Shown here one piece after another: positions 34,038 through 46,463 of a stretch of DNA of 64,000 bases. The notes beneath the pieces were generated by a model. It saw nothing but the letters and a program-made list of their open reading frames with translations, was not told where the DNA came from and searched no databases. The number at the start of each line of letters is the position of its first letter. Within the stretch, counting starts at the first letter, position 1. The DNA is from Whalleya microplaca (lineage: Eukaryota > Ascomycota > Sordariomycetes > Xylariales > Xylariaceae). Position numbers and translations under genes: made by a program. The stretch lies in contig MU385714.1 of the NCBI GenBank assembly GCA_022497155.1, forward strand, positions 744,001-808,000. The letters run 5' to 3'.

Positions 34038-36416
34038 ACGCCTCTCCTTACAGTACGACCTGATAAGATCAAGAAGCGGTGACTCAAACATTTTCCCCAA
34101 GAAACCGAAATGAATTAGAAAGATCGTCCCGTCTGGTGGCGTCTGAAGTCGAGTTTCGCAGACTCATTATGGGAGTACGAGAGTGTAGACACTTAAGACA
34201 CCGTCTGAACAGCGGCCAATCAGACTTGGGCGCTGACGGGATTGCTTACATAGGTACATTGCATGCAATAGGACCAGGCTCAACTACAGAAATGGGGGAG
34301 ACATGAGCGATCACTCCAAGAGAGAAGGGGGAAGAGAGAGAGAGGGAGAAAGTGGGGAAGCTTGAGGCTCTGCGGCATTATAATTAAACCGATTAGAAAC
34401 CGATTCTATCCTACGCAAGCATGAGCGCAGGTCTCCAATGAACGGGAGACAACGTCCAGGTCTGATGCAACGCAACTCTGCAGAATGCCCACAGGTTACC
34501 TTACTTAGCTTCCACCCCGCTCAACCACTCTAGGAGATCTACATAATCCCAAACGTATGGGCGTACATTTTCTTCACCAAAGATAACACTTGTAGAAAAA
34601 GCAATCATTCTAGATGCTCCGCTCGGCTCGCCGGTCTCACGAGCATGCGAAGTGCCTCGACAGATTAGCGTTCGTCTGACCACCAGATCGGCATTTGTTT
34701 CACACGGCAAGCCATTCCGGCTTCCTTCACACAAATAGGCTCAGTGATAAAAATATCTTGGCAGCCAAACACGATGAATACATACCGGCAGGCATCTGTC
34801 TAGGATTCTCCACAGCGATGCAAGATGTGCAGGTATGGGGCTTCCATTGACGGGTGTCCAGACGCATCTGAATGGCTGCATGGCAGGTTAGTCGGTTTTC
34901 CGCTTGTACTAAGATACACCTAAATCGGCACCGCGTTCCGTCTGCCATAGGTAAACGCGTGAACGTGGCAGCGACGCCAAGACGAAGTGTCGTGGAGACG
35001 ACGAGGTTGAGCGTCGCAGCCCGAACGGATATGATGTGGTCTTCAGTGATGCCTCGCAAACTATTTCCGGAGCCTAATGGCGAAGGCCCAACTCGGGAGG
35101 TATACTATAGACGATGCCATCACGATTCTATAACTGACGGCCTTTTCGTAACAATGCGCCTCCCGCTATATCGGGGACCTGAGTTGTGTTTCCGGACACG
35201 GCGGGAAAAGGGGTCGAACAAGAGATACTTTTTTACCTAGCCGGTAGCCATGTAAGAGACGGCTAGTGGCTTGTGTTTGCAGCAGCATCAGTAGAAAGAG
35301 GGCGCTTCGACGACATGATAATGGTGTGACGAATGCTAGGTACAAGCATTTTTCTGTATCAGTCGCGTCAACCCGCGGCCCATGACTCCCCATTCCCCCA
35401 CGACAACCCACTCTTGAAAAGCCGTGTGGAGGCTGATTGGTAGGGAATCGGACTGCCAGTTGGTCGATTGGATTATCCAAGGCCTCCACGGCATAGCATC
35501 AACGACCTGCCGTAACAGAAGTAAGCCCGGAAGAGGAGACTGATTGCCGTTAGCCTCTTTCGCAGGCGTTTGTTGTCTAAAAGTCCCTTGCCGATCGTCG
35601 GATGGCCGCGATGGCGACAGTCTCAAGTTGAGTGTGTGCATGTAATATCATCGACACCCGATCCCAGATATCCTGAACTGTGGTCTGAGTTGGCACAGCT
35701 TGAGACGCGGATTATCGAACTAGTAAGGTGGGATGAAGGTAACGTTGAAAATCGACTGGGCAATCGGGATGCATGGCGTAAGTCTCTGGCGATGATATTG
35801 TGTGTGTGTGCGCGCGTGTGTATGTATGTGCCAACACAAGATTCGAGCAGTGGTGGTGGTCAGTCATTCACAGGGGGGGCCAGGTTGACGACCCCCTGCA
35901 ACACGATCGCGTTATAGGGTAACCGGGTTTTTTGGTATTTCAGTCAACCCCCCTCCTCCAGCATTCACGAATTCACAAATCCCGGAATTTCCAGATAGGA
36001 AAAAGCCAAAACTTACCTCTCTCTCTCGTGCTCACTTTCAAAATTCCCTAGCTTTTCCTTTTTTTCTTCTGGATCTGTTCAAACCATCGCGAGCTCTGTG
36101 AGCCTCTCTCCTCTTCTTGCTGCCTGTCTAGCTAGAGCTAGTGCAAGTGGGCCGGAAGCGCTCTGAGCCAATCGTCAGATCATCTTACTGTGCACACTTG
36201 GTCAAAAAACAACCACTCGACCGAACAACTATCTTGGAGCCTGCTGCTAAGATAGGATTTATTTGAGACCATCGGTAGTAGTCGGGTCGCATGCTGGGCA
36301 AAGGCGACTTCGACTTCAACACAATTCCCATAACCACACCCACATCCACATCCACGTCCGCATTTGGATATTTTTTCCCCTCCATTCCGAGATAGGTAGA
36401 AGTCAATCTCTCTATC
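34038..36416. other. Intergenic, 2.4 kb, no gene supported
   Basis: Open frames on both strands near 34500-35240 overlap one another, lack motifs and have no splice partners, so none is called. A GA-rich run lies at 34320-34355 and a TG/CG run at about 35800-35830. The last 400 bases are pyrimidine-rich, including CTCTCTCTC near 36017 and a TTTTTCTTTTT tract, and probably contain the promoter of the zinc-finger-like gene. Confidence 0.5.
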
Positions 36417-37202
36417 ATGTCGCCTCACATGGAGGAATGGCTTGGTGGTGATCGATCCGCATCCACGGCAGCAGGTGGTTACGAGTATGACCTGCAGCCG
36501 TCGACCGGTAGAACGGTGCCAAGAGGACATGTGCCATCATCGAGTTATGCCTCTAGCACTGCTACAGGTAGCGAATACAGCGCCGGGTATGGGTCATATC
36601 CGTCTGAGTCGTCGTATGCGCCGTCAATGTATGCACCATCCACTGCTGAAAGCGCCTATACCACATACCCCGCGAGCAATGCCTCAGTCTACCATCCAGC
36701 CCCTGCGAATTACCCGACGTTGCCATGCGAGTTTGTCGGGATGGCCTATTGCGAAGAGACCTTCCATCCAGAAGATACCGAGGCTTGGATCGAGCACATA
36801 GCTACCGTGCATCTCCTGAATAAGCTCCCCTCCAAAGCCGTATGTTGGTTCTGTGACGAGTTTACCTTCAACTCGAGGGATGAACAAGTTCAAGGTGACC
36901 GTCGCCAAAACTTCCATAACAGAATGTATCACATCCGCAACCATATCGTATACGATGGCAAAACAGTACACGACATACGCCCGGATTTTTACATGCTGGA
37001 GCACTTGCACAAATATGGGCTGATCTCGGAGCAAATGTACCAGTATTATAAAAAATGGCATGAGAAAGTGCCTTCTAACCACACTGGGCATATCCGCAGG
37101 AACGACTACTTGCCGCCAAAAAGAGTTCAACAGCAAGAACTCGAAGGGAGGGTGATAGTCCAGAATGATAGTAGAAGTCGGCATCGCAGACACAGGCACT
37201 AG
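36417..37202 (+). CDS. Zinc-finger-like protein with two C2H2-type modules
   Basis: A single exon encodes 261 residues. Residues 1-100 are disordered and rich in Ser, Tyr, Ala and Pro (repeated SYAPS/YPS units). Two candidate metal-binding modules follow: Cys104, Cys112, His127 and His132 (PCEFVGMAYCEETF and IEHIATVH), then Cys143, Cys146, His167 and His172 (CWFCDEFTF and FHNRMYH). The spacing is wider than a standard DNA-binding C2H2 finger, so binding of nucleic acid is not assured. After a conserved-looking helix (DFYMLEHLHKYGLISEQMYQ) the protein ends in a basic tail, RSRHRRHRH. I know similar uncharacterised proteins from filamentous ascomycetes but can give no function. Nuclear location is likely from the basic tail. 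No intron is needed. Confidence 0.75.
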   Translation: MSPHMEEWLGGDRSASTAAGGYEYDLQPSTGRTVPRGHVPSSSYASSTATGSEYSAGYGSYPSESSYAPSMYAPSTAESAYTTYPASNASVYHPAPANYPTLPCEFVGMAYCEETFHPEDTEAWIEHIATVHLLNKLPSKAVCWFCDEFTFNSRDEQVQGDRRQNFHNRMYHIRNHIVYDGKTVHDIRPDFYMLEHLHKYGLISEQMYQYYKKWHEKVPSNHTGHIRRNDYLPPKRVQQQELEGRVIVQNDSRSRHRRHRH

Positions 37203-39805
37203 CCATAGTTCCGACCAAATCAAAGGGGTACTTGAGATCCTGGTTCAATCGTAATTGGAGAGACAATAGGAATTGACAAGTATGTCTTCCATGTGTCGAA
37301 GCAAGGTTAAAAGGAAATTCCAGAAACGCGAGAGAACGCGCTGACAGGGTGGTTGGTTCGCGACCCACTGGCACAACTTACCGAGGTCATCTCAATCCCC
37401 GGCTTGGTTGCTGACCAGAGGCCCGATGTTTCATTTCTGAATTGGCGATGGGCAGTAATTCTGTTGATGAACTTCTCTGTTTCTCATGCACGCACCCGAA
37501 GGGCCTTGGTGGCCTTTTTGTCTTTTTTCTGAGGGCGGGTACAGATCTGCGGCGACGGCCCTCCCCATGCCGCATGCAAGAGATCTGGCAAGGCAGATTT
37601 CCCAAGACGCATGGCACTTTTCAGCCTTACACCCCCGGGTTGCCCACTCTGGGGGCGTCTGCATTACGCATGCGACACCAGACATGCAGATGCATGGATA
37701 ACGGCGCTCATTGGCTTGCCTCGGACGTCGTCCTTGGTCCTAGATGACGAGGGGGTGATCTGGGCGCCGGATCTCCTACACCATCAGTCTGTAGGGGGCC
37801 TACTTAGGGGCGGGCCACGCATAGTAGGCTGGTCATGGGGTTTCTGAAAGTGCTGTTTCTTTTCTTATTGGGACGACAGGATACCTCGGTCGATGCTGAG
37901 GGGAGATTTATTTTCTTCATCTGACTGGTCAAACGGGAGCTGGGTACTCGCGCGGGCTGCTTTCTCTCTTTCTTGATCAACTGAATGACGATATAACGAC
38001 TCACGATAGCATTTATGAGAAACGTGGAAGAATGATTTTTTGTATATATATGGAGCAAACGAAGGGAGATGATTTCAAAAATCATTGCCAGTACAGACTG
38101 CTATAATGAATAAACTCTGCTCTCACCGCCAGTTTCTTCTTCGTGTGTGCCGTGGTGGCGAAGTCGTTGTCGCTGGTTGCCTCGCCTCGCCTCGTTGCGA
38201 ATTGATCGCTTCCTGGCGGGACGAAGTTCCCGGCCTCCCCCAAACATCTAAGTAATCAACTTAAGATTATATGCAAGGGGAAAGGCAAAAAAGCAAAATC
38301 CCAACCTTTGGCAAAAATATAAAAGACTAAAAACTTGACTACATGAATCCCCATTTTGCTATTGCGAGAGACTTTCTCGAATCCACCGCCCCCTTTAAAT
38401 AAGTAGGTACACGCAGAGAAAAAGCAGCAACTCAACGAGCATAGCCCCCTTTGGCGACGTAACGTCGCACCGGCTGGGATACAGCCCGTCCAATCAATGG
38501 GTATGGAGAGACGGGCAGAAAATCCATGACTTGGATTTTTCCCAAAAGCTACAAGTAGAATTCGACTACTCGGATTGACCGCGACCCAGATTCGTTTCTG
38601 CTATCTAGTCGGGCGAACTCAACGTGTGGGCTCTTGAAGCAGCCATGTGCGTTGTGATTGGTGTTTCGGTGAACCTGTGTGGGGTTCGGCCGTTCGAATT
38701 GATTAGGTTACCAGCGCGGCAGGCATAGTATCATCTGATAGCCTTGTTCCAAAGCCGGCCTCGTCCTGCGGAGTGGGATTGGTGGTCTCGGTTGTGGATA
38801 GACGAGTAGAGGTGCCGTCGATTTCGATCGTAGGGTGGGACTTTCACTTACACAACCCATTGCCTATCTATCGAGACCCAGTGATCGTTCTTCTAGAACC
38901 CCTACCTGCTGCGAATGCATCTCCTAGAGGTGCAGGCGGCATGTTTCGGCGAATTACGGTACTCCAAGGGTATTCAAACGGGTCGTGTATTGGCTTCGTT
39001 CGGCGTGAGTGGCTAGATCTGCGGAATGGCTTTTTCGATCTTGTGCCGGCTATGCGCAAGCATTGGTGTACGTTGAACACAGGCAGTAGCAAGCTGGCCA
39101 GTCAGCTAGGCGGCTATATATGATATCCCTTATGGATGCCCAACCCAGGGGATTGTGCTATCTTCTTGAGCGCCGACGAGACTCGCGTTTTGTTTCCAAA
39201 CTCACAACCCTTTTTACAAGGAACAAAACCGCGAGCACGTCGATGTCACGATACCATACATATATACTCGTCTCATGCCCCCCTAGCTTACTCCGACATC
39301 ACCAATCGGATCCACGCTCCGAATTCGGCAACTCGCGCAGAAATTCACATAGATCTTCGGAGTCTGGGCACGCCCTGCGATGGGGGACGTCGAGTCGTGC
39401 GGGGGGATCCTGTCGCCGGATGAGTCAGACCCGGGCAATAGAAGAAGACTGGGCATTCGCGGGAACAAGAAAGAATCGGCAGATGGGCACGACGCAAGAA
39501 GTTAAGGGGACTGCTACATCAAGAGTAAATATAAGACGATTTAGAAACAATGCTTCCAAGGCTCTATATATCATGAGTTTACCTACAGGCAAGATCTTCG
39601 CTCGCGGCAATCGAACCTCGATCTGACCTAAAGCGGCCCCCTGAAATCAGATAAACAAGATAGACTGTCTATACATCATCAAAAACAGCTATCTCCAGAG
39701 TATCCATCATCCCTATCATTAAATCCGCTAGATACTAAAGCCCGAGCCTACCTCGCGCCGAGCCAGATGAATATAAATATGTATACCCCCTAACCTAGCG
39801 AACCC
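37203..39805. other. Intergenic, 2.6 kb, no gene supported
   Basis: Overlapping open frames at 37430-37850 and 38770-39630 on both strands have no motifs or consistent splice sites, and I do not call them. The end near 39620-39805 is the 3' flank of the Hsp70-like gene. No transposon end or tRNA was seen. Confidence 0.45.
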
Positions 39806-42189
39806 CTAGTGAAACTCCGTCTCGACACGCCCGTACCTGACGCCATCGACTTTGAGCTCGAATCCCAGACCGGCGCTATCGGCGATCATCTCGAGCGTGA
39901 AGTCCAGGTTGTCGAACTCGACGCCCCGCGTCGTCGTGAGCCGCGTGAACAGGTTCCGGGGCACGGCGTTCAGGTCCGTCGTCAGCGTGCACACGTGGAC
40001 GAGATCGCGGTTGTACGCCACCGGCGGCTCGTCCGCGTCGCACGCGATCAGGTCATCCGTGACGATGAGCGACTGTCCCGGCCGGAAATTGCGCGTGTAG
40101 TGGAAGGCGATGGGCGAGAGGGGAGATATCGCTTCGCCCTGTGGCACAGAGACGGGAGACGTTAGAATATGGAAGTTGATAAAAATTTCGTAGATTTGAA
40201 AACATGATGGGAAAAAATAAAAATAATCATAATCATGAAAACACAAAAAAAAGGCGAGAGAGAGAGACGATCCAAGAGATAGAGAAGCATGGGGAGGGCT
40301 CAAAATTTGCAGCGCTAGGATATAACTCACCTTCGCAATATGCCACTGCATGCGATCGCTGACCATCCACCGCTCCCACAAGGGGCTCCAGTACCTCTCG
40401 CTAACGCTGTGCTTCGACTCGTCGTACACGGTGGCGTAGGACGTGCCATAGTGCATGCGCGCCTTTCTGCTGATGACCATGTTGCCCTCGAGCCCCCGCA
40501 GCACTGCGCCGCGGACCACGGCCGTCCACGCGTAGAGCGGCTGCATGACTTCGATGTTATGGTTCTCGCCGTCCAGGCTCGTGGAGGCATGGGTTGGCCT
40601 TTCGGTGTATGGAGGCGGCGCCGCGCTCGTGAAGTGCGCTTTGAGCCGTCGGTAGAGATAGTCGCTCTGGCCGAAGCCGCCGACTAATATGATACCCGAT
40701 ACGATGCCGCCCTTGCTGCGAAGGCCGTTTACTTGGCCTTGGACTAGATCGCAGACTTCTTGGACGACGGGCTCGAATATCTCCTTAATCTCCGCAGCTG
40801 TCATGACCAGGAATCCGCAATCTAGCCGTGCTTCTTCATCGTCTGGGAGGCCTGGGAACCTGGGGACGGTCAGTTCTATATGAAGGCTACCTAGCAAAGC
40901 GGCTGCGTGTAGACTTACGGGACGTTGACCTCCTGGTATTCATCTTCGTTGAAATTCCGCTTGACGAATTCTTCAAAGTAACGAAGCCCCATCTGCCACG
41001 TCTTGGCCTTCTTTAACTTCATCTCGTCGAATCTGCTGTGGCCCAGGCGACTTCGCACGTGTTCCTCAAACCTGTAGTTCAAAAATGCACTCCCACAGAG
41101 ACCACCCGTCCCAACAGCCGACTCTTCGACCTTCAATGGCTTTAATGATATGATTTTGTACGCGATTAAACTATGTAGCCTGTTAGCCACGGATTCGGGA
41201 TCTATTAAGGGGATGCTACTAGAGGCACTAACTCTACTGTCCCGCCGCCGGCATCACACACGACGAAGTTGTCCCCCACGTTGAGGTGATTAGGCTGGAT
41301 TGCCTTGAGGGTCCAGACAGCTGCCGCCTCCGGCTCGCTGATCATCTGGATCTCCGACTTCGATCCCATGCCGGCCCTCTCGGCGGCCTGCAGGGTGGTG
41401 TTCTTGGCCGCATCGGACCACACGGCGGGGCAGGTGAGCACGAAATCCACGTTCGTAGACGCCATGAACGATTCGCCGTATCGCCGGGTGAGGGTGTCCA
41501 TGGTGTGCTTGTAGATCTGGGTCAGATAGTCGCTGACGGCATCGACGACGTTCTTGTTGGACTTCTTGAGCTGCGTGGCCGTCTCCTGGGGACTGACGTA
41601 GAAGGGCAGCTTCTGAGATCGGTCGAGGAACAGCTTGATGCACCGTAACCGCGACTCCTCCGGCTTGAACTGAAAGCCCCATCTTACATTTGGCTGGGCG
41701 TCTGGGGGCGCATTGGGTGGGAAGTCATATGTTATCTCTGTAGGGACCTTGTCCGACGTGATGCCGTTGCCTCCCGGCCATGTCTTGATGATCTCGATGT
41801 CATCTGGCGTCGATGTATATACCGCTGCCACGCTGTCTATTTATTAGTATGCCATGATTCCCATAAATATGTTCCAAATATGTCTAGATGAAATCGTATC
41901 GTAGCTTGAAGGATTTAATGAGATCCTTTCACATGCTATCCAAGCATCTCAGAGCCTTCTCATTTCTGTACCTAGTTGGGCAAAAGGGCCAAACTCACCC
42001 AGAGAATGTGGTGCCAAAGTCAACGCCGACTATAAGCCGGTCATTGATGGCCATGAGTTCCCGTGCGGGCTCACGCACGGGGCCATTGACTGTCTCGGTC
42101 GAGGAGGGCGGCGTGTAATTGGTGAAGTAATTCCGACTGGCCTGGTTCCTCAGACTCGGCGACGACCGAACTGGCAGATTGAGATTCAT
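39806..42189 (-). CDS. Hsp70-like ATPase, HSPA12-type
   Basis: Five exons (42189-41999, 41832-41233, 41170-40919, 40859-40331, 40138-39806) encode 634 residues. The actin-fold ATPase motifs are all present: phosphate loop 1 VGVDFGTTFSGVAAVYT (about 54-70), phosphate loop 2 VVCDAGGGTVDL (about 253-264) and the adenosine loop IILVGGFGQSDYLYRRLK. The overall sequence follows the HSPA12 branch, in which the usual peptide-binding half is replaced: after the ATPase core there are only about 200 divergent residues and no EEVD tail. Fungi carry many such genes, often in variable copy number. Client or partner is unknown; it need not be heat-induced. The last intron (192 bases) has no in-frame stop, so its retention would insert 64 mostly hydrophobic residues; the good GTGAGT and CACAG sites and the AT-rich content argue for splicing. 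Confidence 0.88.
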
Positions 42190-44017
42190 GATGCCGCCGG
42201 CCCTGGACTCATCGACTTCGAGGTCCTACTCAACTCATGCCCGTACGAGTGGGGGCGCACTTATTCGGTCTTCGACGTTGTTCGACGTCGTCCTCCGTCG
42301 TCCTCCGTAAACGTCCTCGCAAGAGTCTTCTAGCGATTGGAACCCAGGCTCGTCAAATCGACGAACGCGACGACGGCGACTAGCAGAACCCACGCCGGTT
42401 TCTAAATAAAGCGAACAGTTTTCAAGAACACTACCTGAGCTGTAAGAATGATACGTAGATCACAAGTCAGATGAAAATGGCCTCTGCTGTGTGTATACAT
42501 AGATGTGGCTGTGAAGCGTGGGGTGTCACCTAGTGTGACTTCAGCTGCGGGAGCTCCAAGCGCTTGCGGGGCTGTACAAGTAAGCGCACTCCTTTTCCTC
42601 TCACGATTATTAGTCCAGCCAAGAAACCTATAATTGGCAGAGGAGGGGGGAGAAAGAAGAAGAAACTAGAGGAGCAGAACGAGCCAGTTCTTGAATCCTT
42701 TTCAAAGTCACCTATATAGTCTAGGCCTATCCTTGTAAATGCTACTCAGATCATAGAAGGATAATACGGCTGTACGGCCGCTGTTGGCATGTGTTGCATA
42801 TAGGCTACCAAATTATGTATACCTTCAAGAACAACACGACCGAGTTTATTCTGCTGCCTGAACCGCATGTATGCATTACTAGTGCCTAGTCAAGTAGGTA
42901 CCTACCTTAGCTGTTCCAGCCATGTGCCGATTCTCCAGGGCTGAATCGCCCAGTTTGGACGATCCACCAATCATCACACTCCGAATATCGCAACCTCCAG
43001 CTCTTTCATCATACCGGAAGGATTATGTAACTTACCAAAACACGTTGCTCCACGGAAGAGAAAGAGAGAAAAAAGGCAACGAGATTTGGTCGCAGGCCTA
43101 CAGTTCTCCATGTCGTTATGACCGAGGAACTGTCATGGATCCCGCTTACGATTATTACTAGACGGTTACTGTAGCAGAGAGCCCCTCATGTAGATACAAG
43201 CCGTCCAGTCCAAGACATCTATTATCTCCGTTCGTTCGATAAAGAGAGAACGTTGCGTCAACTAATTTGGCAGCGAATTTGCCCCTCCCCGTGTTATATA
43301 TATAATTTACCCATCCCTTTCAGTTATTGGCCGTATATGACAGACTATGAGGCGGTGATGGCAACCCTTTCCGAGATAATGTCTAGTTTTCTTTGAGTCC
43401 TGCCCGGATCGAATCTCGAAAAGATCCCACTAAAAACAGATGCAGCTTTTTTTGTACAGTTAATTGTTATGAGAGACCGTCCAAACTTACGCCCCTAAAA
43501 CCCTTCATTTCTCCTGATAACGACACGTCCAGATGTGATCGTATACCTTCAGGCGAAATAAAGTCTGAAAGCGTCGGGCCAATCCTCGTCTAACAAAAGA
43601 AATCACACACCACACACACGCGTCTTGGGAACCTCGCCCTTTTTACACCTCTGCTAATAATAATAAAAATCAAGTCTATTGGGTATTCTTGAAGATAAGC
43701 TGGCTGAACAATGCGGCATGAACTGGGGTCGAGAATGATTCCAGCTTTCGGGGGTATTTTTGATTCGAGATAGTCGCGTCGCAAAATCGGGAGAAGATGC
43801 CGAATTAGACCCAGATCAGTGAACTGAAATTGAGCCGAGAGATCAAGGAGTATGCTGGAAAACGAGTGTTGCAAGAAATAAGAGTATGCTGCCACGTAGA
43901 CTCCCTCAAAACCCAGAAACAACCAACCCCAAACACCGTGCCATGATGATGATGATGAATTGATGCGAAGTGATACAGATTAGCGCCGCCACACAAGCCA
44001 CCGCCGATACAAACAAA
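42190..44017. other. Intergenic, 1.8 kb
   Basis: The left part is the promoter and leader of the Hsp70-like gene and carries a small repeat (TTCGACGT, GTCGTCCTCC) at about 42268-42312. The right part is the 3' flank of the kinase gene, with an ATG/ATGATG run at 43943-43957. No gene is supported. Confidence 0.5.
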
Positions 44018-46463
44018 TCAAAACCTGTTGCCGGCAGCCCAGATGCTGGCGGCCGCCGAGGATGCCCACTCACTCTCCTCATACGGGGGCGTCGGCCACT
44101 TGTATTGGGCCTCTCTCCCCGAGTTCTTCAGATCCAATGGCTTGGGCGTCAAAGCCTCCTGGCCGTCTCCGAACAGAACGGCATTCCCGCTAGCCGAGGG
44201 CGATGGCGTCGGGTAAGGGTTGGAAAGCCCAATATTGCTTGCTGATTGCCGAACGCCCGGTTTTCCATCCTTCTCGAGCCGCTTCATAGCCCGGTGGGTA
44301 GAGTGGAGGACTTCGTCCAGCAGCTCATCCTCCTCATCCAATGCATCACCTGGGACATTATGTGTTGCCTGCTGTGCTCTCCTTGTCCTACTGGATATCG
44401 GGCCCCCGGTACCCCGGGCGGCACCGATGAGATTGTCCACGGACCTGGGCTGCTGATGGGGCAACGAGTGGTGCCGCTTCAAGTTGCCGCTAGAAGCCGC
44501 GTGGGTGGGCGCGGCTGGTGGGATGGGCGACTCGAGATTGTGGTGAGGATCTCTCAACGTCCGGTCTAGCGACTCGTAGTTGTCAACCTTGGTTGTGGCA
44601 CCCTGTTGGTCGATGGCCATGGAGGACCTGTTGCTGGCCCAAGGCCCGCAGCCTGCCTGCGCTTCCAGGTCGTCGTAGCTAGGCGAGACTGGGGTCTGAT
44701 GCCTCCCCGAGAACCTCCTCGCCCGCTTTCGTAGGTGGGAGAAGAAACTTTCTTTGTGTCCGCTCGGGGGGGATGCCAGACCACCGTTTCCGTTCAGGGC
44801 CCTCTCCGCCTGTTGTCTGTGCATCTCAGCATATTGATTCGTGCTCGAAGCCACGGACAATTGCCGGCCAATTTTCTTGGCTGTCTTGTCCTCCATGCCG
44901 CGATGGTTTCCACTACCATACGCGTCATATGACGGCGCACGGCTTGACGCTTGGGCCGTCACTGCATCTGACAGGGGGGAGATTGGTCGAATGGTGGGCA
45001 GAATGGGCATGGGAGCCACATTCGATGGCCCGTTATTCCACGTAGTTCGCTTGCCAGGAGCCGGTCGAGCTTTAGCAGCAGCGGGCGATTCAACAACGTT
45101 AGTAGGGTGAACGGGTGACGGTCGCGGCGCTGCAACTACGTCCTTCACGGTGACCTGAGCGGCTGTGTTCTCGGTGCTCTCAGACCGGCCGATCAGTGAC
45201 TTCCTGAACCATGAGGATTTGGACGAAGTAGGAGTCACGGAGGCGTTGTCCTTCCCACGCGATATGTCCGACTGTTTGCGGCCTAGTATCCTCGAAGCCG
45301 ACGATTTAGGCCTCAGGGGATCAACGGCGTCGGCAAAATACTCGTGGGCCAGTGCCTGCGTCGAAGTTGGCCTGGTCTTGGGATCCCACATCAGACACCA
45401 GGTGACAAATTGGCTCAGCGATGCGGGCCACTGGGGCGTCTGGAGGATCGTATCCATCGAGTGCGGCGCCATCTTGGGGAACGAGAAGCCCAGCTTTCCT
45501 GCCAATCGCGTGCCTTCTCTCCAGTCTCCTCCGCCTACGCGAGCCCCCGCCTTATTGTACCAGTTCCCCGGGCTTCCCATGATCTCGCAGACCCTCCAGA
45601 CCTGATCCACCTCGTTGCCTCCGGGGAAAAGCGGTTTCAACGTTGCGACCTCAACCGCCATCGCACCCACTGCCCAAATGTCGACGGGGGCAGAATACTC
45701 ACCGGCTCTTAGGAGCACCTCGGGGGCACGATACCATCTGGTCGACACGTACGTCGTGTACGGCAATTTGGAATGTGTTTCACGCGCCAAGCCGAAATCC
45801 GCTATCTTTACGGTGTACGTCGGTGGGGTCGAGGGAGGCGTTACTAGGGCCGAGTACCGCCTGAACGAGTTCGCAGAGTCTTGGTGGCCAGATGTCGTGA
45901 CTAAGATGTTCTCGGGTTTGATGTCGCGGTGGAAGAAGTGGTGGGCGTGAATATGTTCCAGACCCTGCATGATCTGAAACAGTATGCTCTTGACACTGCC
46001 ATTATCAAGGCACTTGTGGTCACGGGCCTTCATAAGCTGATAAAGATTTCCCTCCATGTATTCCATGCAGATATGGAGTTTCTTCGTGAACGGGTCGAGG
46101 AATATGTCAAGAGCGGGAACCAGGTGGCTATGAGGCGGGAGCGTCCTCAAAAACACGACCTCCCGAAGCTCCAGGCATGGCGTGAAGGACTCGAACGTCT
46201 TCTTCATCGTCTTAATCGCGACCTAGATTCACTTAGTTAGGGCTGGGGAAATTCAATGAAACCGAACAATTTCACCCAAGACTCACCACAGTCCCGCGGC
46301 GGGCTACGGCCGCCCCGGCGGTTCTGACTCTCGCCAAAGCCACGCTGCCAAAACTGCCATCACCGATCTCCTTCAAGACCTCAAATCTGTCCTCGAGAGC
46401 AAGCCCAGCCGCTCCCTGGGAGTTGGACGCCCCCCGGTGGGTTAAGTCATGTGTGACAGTCAT
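44018..46463 (-). CDS. ime2: Ime2/ImeB-type protein kinase (RCK/MAK family)
   Basis: Two exons, 46463-46287 and 46222-44018, join across a 64-base intron and encode 793 residues. Kinase motifs: glycine loop GDGSFGSV (34-41 with its flank), catalytic Lys63 in VAIK, HRDIKPEN with Asp159, DFG at 201-203, a TTY activation motif (215-217) and APE in RWYRAPE. The TxY loop and the kinase insert after HRD place it in the RCK group with yeast Ime2, Neurospora IME-2 and Aspergillus ImeB. The C-terminal 450 residues are Ser/Pro/Thr-rich, with the blocks EEDELLDEVLHSTHRAMKRLEK and the ending YEESEWASSAAASIW. In filamentous fungi these kinases influence sexual development, light response and nitrogen-dependent hyphal fusion genes. 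The long upstream AG-rich region may be a long leader. Confidence 0.93.

Noticed and set aside
34500..35240. Overlapping open frames on both strands
   Set aside because: They contradict each other, lack family features and are not joined by consistent introns. A decayed gene is possible but not supportable by eye.
38773..39626. Two adjacent plus-strand open frames of 116 and 168 codons
   Set aside because: No domain or membrane pattern is recognisable, the frames overlap in different phases, and no intron consensus links them.
42688..42703. Heat-shock element upstream of the Hsp70-like gene (TTC-TT-GAA)
   Set aside because: Only two correctly spaced units are present, 500 bases from the start codon, and a third TTC is out of phase. 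HSPA12-type genes are not generally heat-induced.
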